A program made the translations under genes and the position numbers. Of a stretch of 16,513 bases of DNA, positions 15,924-16,513 are shown piece after piece; positions within the stretch are counted from its first letter, which is position 1, and each line of letters begins with the position of its first letter. The notes under the pieces were generated by a model. It saw only the letters and a list, made by a program, of their open reading frames with translations, did not search any database and was not told the DNA's origin. Source of the stretch: DUAL01 sp964452095 (GTDB lineage: Bacteria; Bacteroidota; Bacteroidia; Flavobacteriales; BACL11); NCBI GenBank assembly GCA_964452095.1, contig CAYVKX010000047.1, positions 1 through 16,513 on the forward strand. The letters run 5' to 3'.

Positions 15924-15937
15924 ATTTACTAGGTTAG
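15924..15937 (+). repeat. 14-bp direct repeat, copy 1
   Basis: ATTTACTAGGTTAG, identical to 16010-16023. It contains the YTAGGTWAG core also found at 15346, 16092 and 3202. Confidence 0.7.
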
Positions 15938-16009
15938 GGCTTGTGTAAATAGCTGATTTACTGACACGTACACTCTTTAAAAATTACTGTAAATTTTTAC
16001 TTTTTTAGC

Positions 16010-16023
16010 ATTTACTAGGTTAG
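16010..16023 (+). repeat. 14-bp direct repeat, copy 2
   Basis: ATTTACTAGGTTAG, identical to 15924-15937, starting 86 bp downstream of copy 1 and about 140 bp before the second small gene. Confidence 0.7.
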
Positions 16024-16165
16024 ATTCATCTTACTTTCTTTTTTCTTATCTGAAGTTATTAACAGGCATTTTTCAAATATTTTAGATGTAATTAGGTAAG
16101 AGTGATATTTTTTTATAAATTGTACTTAATTAAATAACCTAATATTAACCAAAAAACTATTAATT

Positions 16166-16363
16166 ATGGGCTATGCACATGAAAACAAAAAAGGAACAAC
16201 TTACCACTTAAATTGTAAAGATGTTACCTTGAAGTCAACAGGAAGAGTACAGAGAATTTATTATTTCTCAAAGGATCAAAGAGATACTGCTTGCGATCTT
16301 CCTGATGGAAAAAAAGTTGTTGAAAACGAAAAAACTGGTTTACCATTCTTGAAAGGTAAATAA
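16166..16363 (+). CDS. 65-residue conserved hypothetical protein, copy 2
   Basis: Same length and block pattern as the protein at 15481: KGTTYHLNCKDVTLK, IYYFSKD, ACDLPDGKKVVENE and KTGLPFLKGK. Conserved positions include the Gly-Tyr of the first strand, the aromatic IYxF block, ACD, VVEN and TGLPFLK. Differences are concentrated in surface-type Lys/Asn/Gln positions, so both copies look functional. No signal peptide is present. The leader shares TATTAACCAAAA (16143-16154). A strong terminator follows, making it monocistronic. Function is unknown; a small beta-rich cytoplasmic protein is the best description. Confidence 0.8.
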   Translation: MGYAHENKKGTTYHLNCKDVTLKSTGRVQRIYYFSKDQRDTACDLPDGKKVVENEKTGLPFLKGK

Positions 16364-16388
16364 GTCGAAACACACAACTTAAGATTTG

Positions 16389-16419
16389 AAAAGCTCTGCA
16401 TTACTGCAGGGCTTTTTTT
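16389..16419 (+). terminator. Strong intrinsic terminator after small paralog 2
   Basis: AAAAGCTCTGCA (16389-16400) pairs over 12 bp with TGCAGGGCTTTT (16405-16416), with one T-G wobble and a TTAC tetraloop. A T-tract continues to 16419. Confidence 0.9.
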
Positions 16420-16443
16420 ATGCCAAAAAATAAAAAAGTGCTT

Positions 16444-16477
16444 TTGGACTGTTAGCAGTAAAACAATACTATTTTTG
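16444..16477 (+). promoter_or_regulatory. Bacteroidota-type promoter for the right-edge gene
   Basis: TTG at 16444-16446 and TATTTTTG at 16470-16477 (TAnnTTTG) are 23 bp apart, followed by CCGCC near the expected start site. The ATG is at 16496. Confidence 0.65.
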
Positions 16478-16495
16478 CCGCCTTAAATTTATAAT

Positions 16496-16513
16496 ATGCA
16501 ATCAATCAGGAAT
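16496..16513 (+). CDS. Start of a gene cut by the window edge, possibly GTPase TypA/BipA
   Basis: Only six codons are visible: MQSIRN. A well-formed promoter and an upstream terminator show that a new transcription unit begins here. Bacteroidota TypA/BipA (ribosome-associated translational GTPase) proteins typically open with M-x-x-I-R-N followed by the P-loop region, so TypA is the best guess. Six residues cannot prove it; LepA has a similar opening. Confidence 0.4.

Larger units (their letters stand above)
15679..16165. other. Intergenic region between the two paralogs: terminator, short direct repeats, no convincing gene
   Basis: This stretch of nearly 490 nt begins with the terminator of copy 1. 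It then holds a 14-bp direct repeat, ATTTACTAGGTTAG, at 15924-15937 and 16010-16023, an AT-rich 8-bp hairpin at 15978-15999, and ATTAGGTAAG at 16091-16100. The repeats share the core YTAGGTWAG. A 72-codon minus-strand frame (15706-15924) has no supporting homology. Confidence 0.6.

Noticed and set aside
15706..15924. Minus-strand 72-codon frame between the two small paralogs
   Set aside because: Its stop lies inside the terminator hairpin, no domain or known sequence is recognisable, and the -7-like sequence before the internal ATG has a mismatch (TAAATTTA). It may be chance in AT-rich DNA.
15978..15999. AT-rich hairpin (TAAAAATT / AATTTTTA) between the paralogs
   Set aside because: It consists only of A-T pairs and could arise by chance; it is not near a gene end.
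1..16513. CRISPR arrays, tRNA/rRNA genes, insertion sequences, phage genes
   Set aside because: No regularly spaced repeats, no cloverleaf sequences and no transposase or integrase motifs were seen on either strand by reading; this was not tested with dedicated tools.

Overview
The window looks like a Bacteroidota (Flavobacteriales-like) chromosome fragment. It is AT-rich with few Shine-Dalgarno sites. Signal peptides end in a Q at the mature start, lipoproteins carry a short lipobox followed by CK[KR][ED], and two large secreted proteins end in type IX secretion (T9SS) sorting domains of types A and B. Several intergenic regions carry the phylum's TTG / TAnnTTTG promoter pattern. A run of ten Ns at 1917-1926 shows this is a scaffolded draft, possibly from a metagenome.

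Layout: (1) 1-1257, minus strand: the 5' part of a secreted thioredoxin-like (TlpA/DUF4369-type) protein running off the left edge. (2) 1420-3180: a secreted T9SS type A protein with a Kazal domain and three Ig-like repeats, divergent from the first gene through overlapping promoters. (3) 3245-14529: a long same-strand block, probably one operon, interrupted only by a patch of gene remnants at 5258-5765. In order it holds a DUF1549/DUF1553-like lipoprotein, a polytopic [4Fe-4S] membrane protein, two truncated T9SS-cargo remnants, an alginate-export-type outer-membrane barrel, a second DUF1553-like lipoprotein, a Tat-exported DUF1501-like protein, a monohaem cytochrome c lipoprotein with a CX4CH motif, a small Ig-like lipoprotein, and a 1369-residue T9SS type B protein with CUB, MAM, PKD and gliding-motility C-terminal domains. 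A small membrane ORF overlaps its stop codon. (4) 14760-15233, minus strand: a DUF4019 protein. (5) 15481-16363: two tandem paralogous 65-residue proteins, each with its own terminator. (6) From 16496: the first six codons of a gene that is probably typA/bipA.

The central block is the most interesting part. Its cytochrome c, DUF1549/1553-like and DUF1501-like components are the set usually found in planctomycete PSCyt1-PSD1 plus DUF1501 gene pairs. Here they appear as separate small lipoproteins and are combined with an inner-membrane Fe-S protein, an outer-membrane barrel and a surface-type T9SS protein. A plausible reading is an envelope-spanning redox or degradation system (inner-membrane electron donor, periplasmic and lipid-anchored haem partner, outer-membrane channel, cell-surface binding protein). 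The substrate cannot be read from the sequence.
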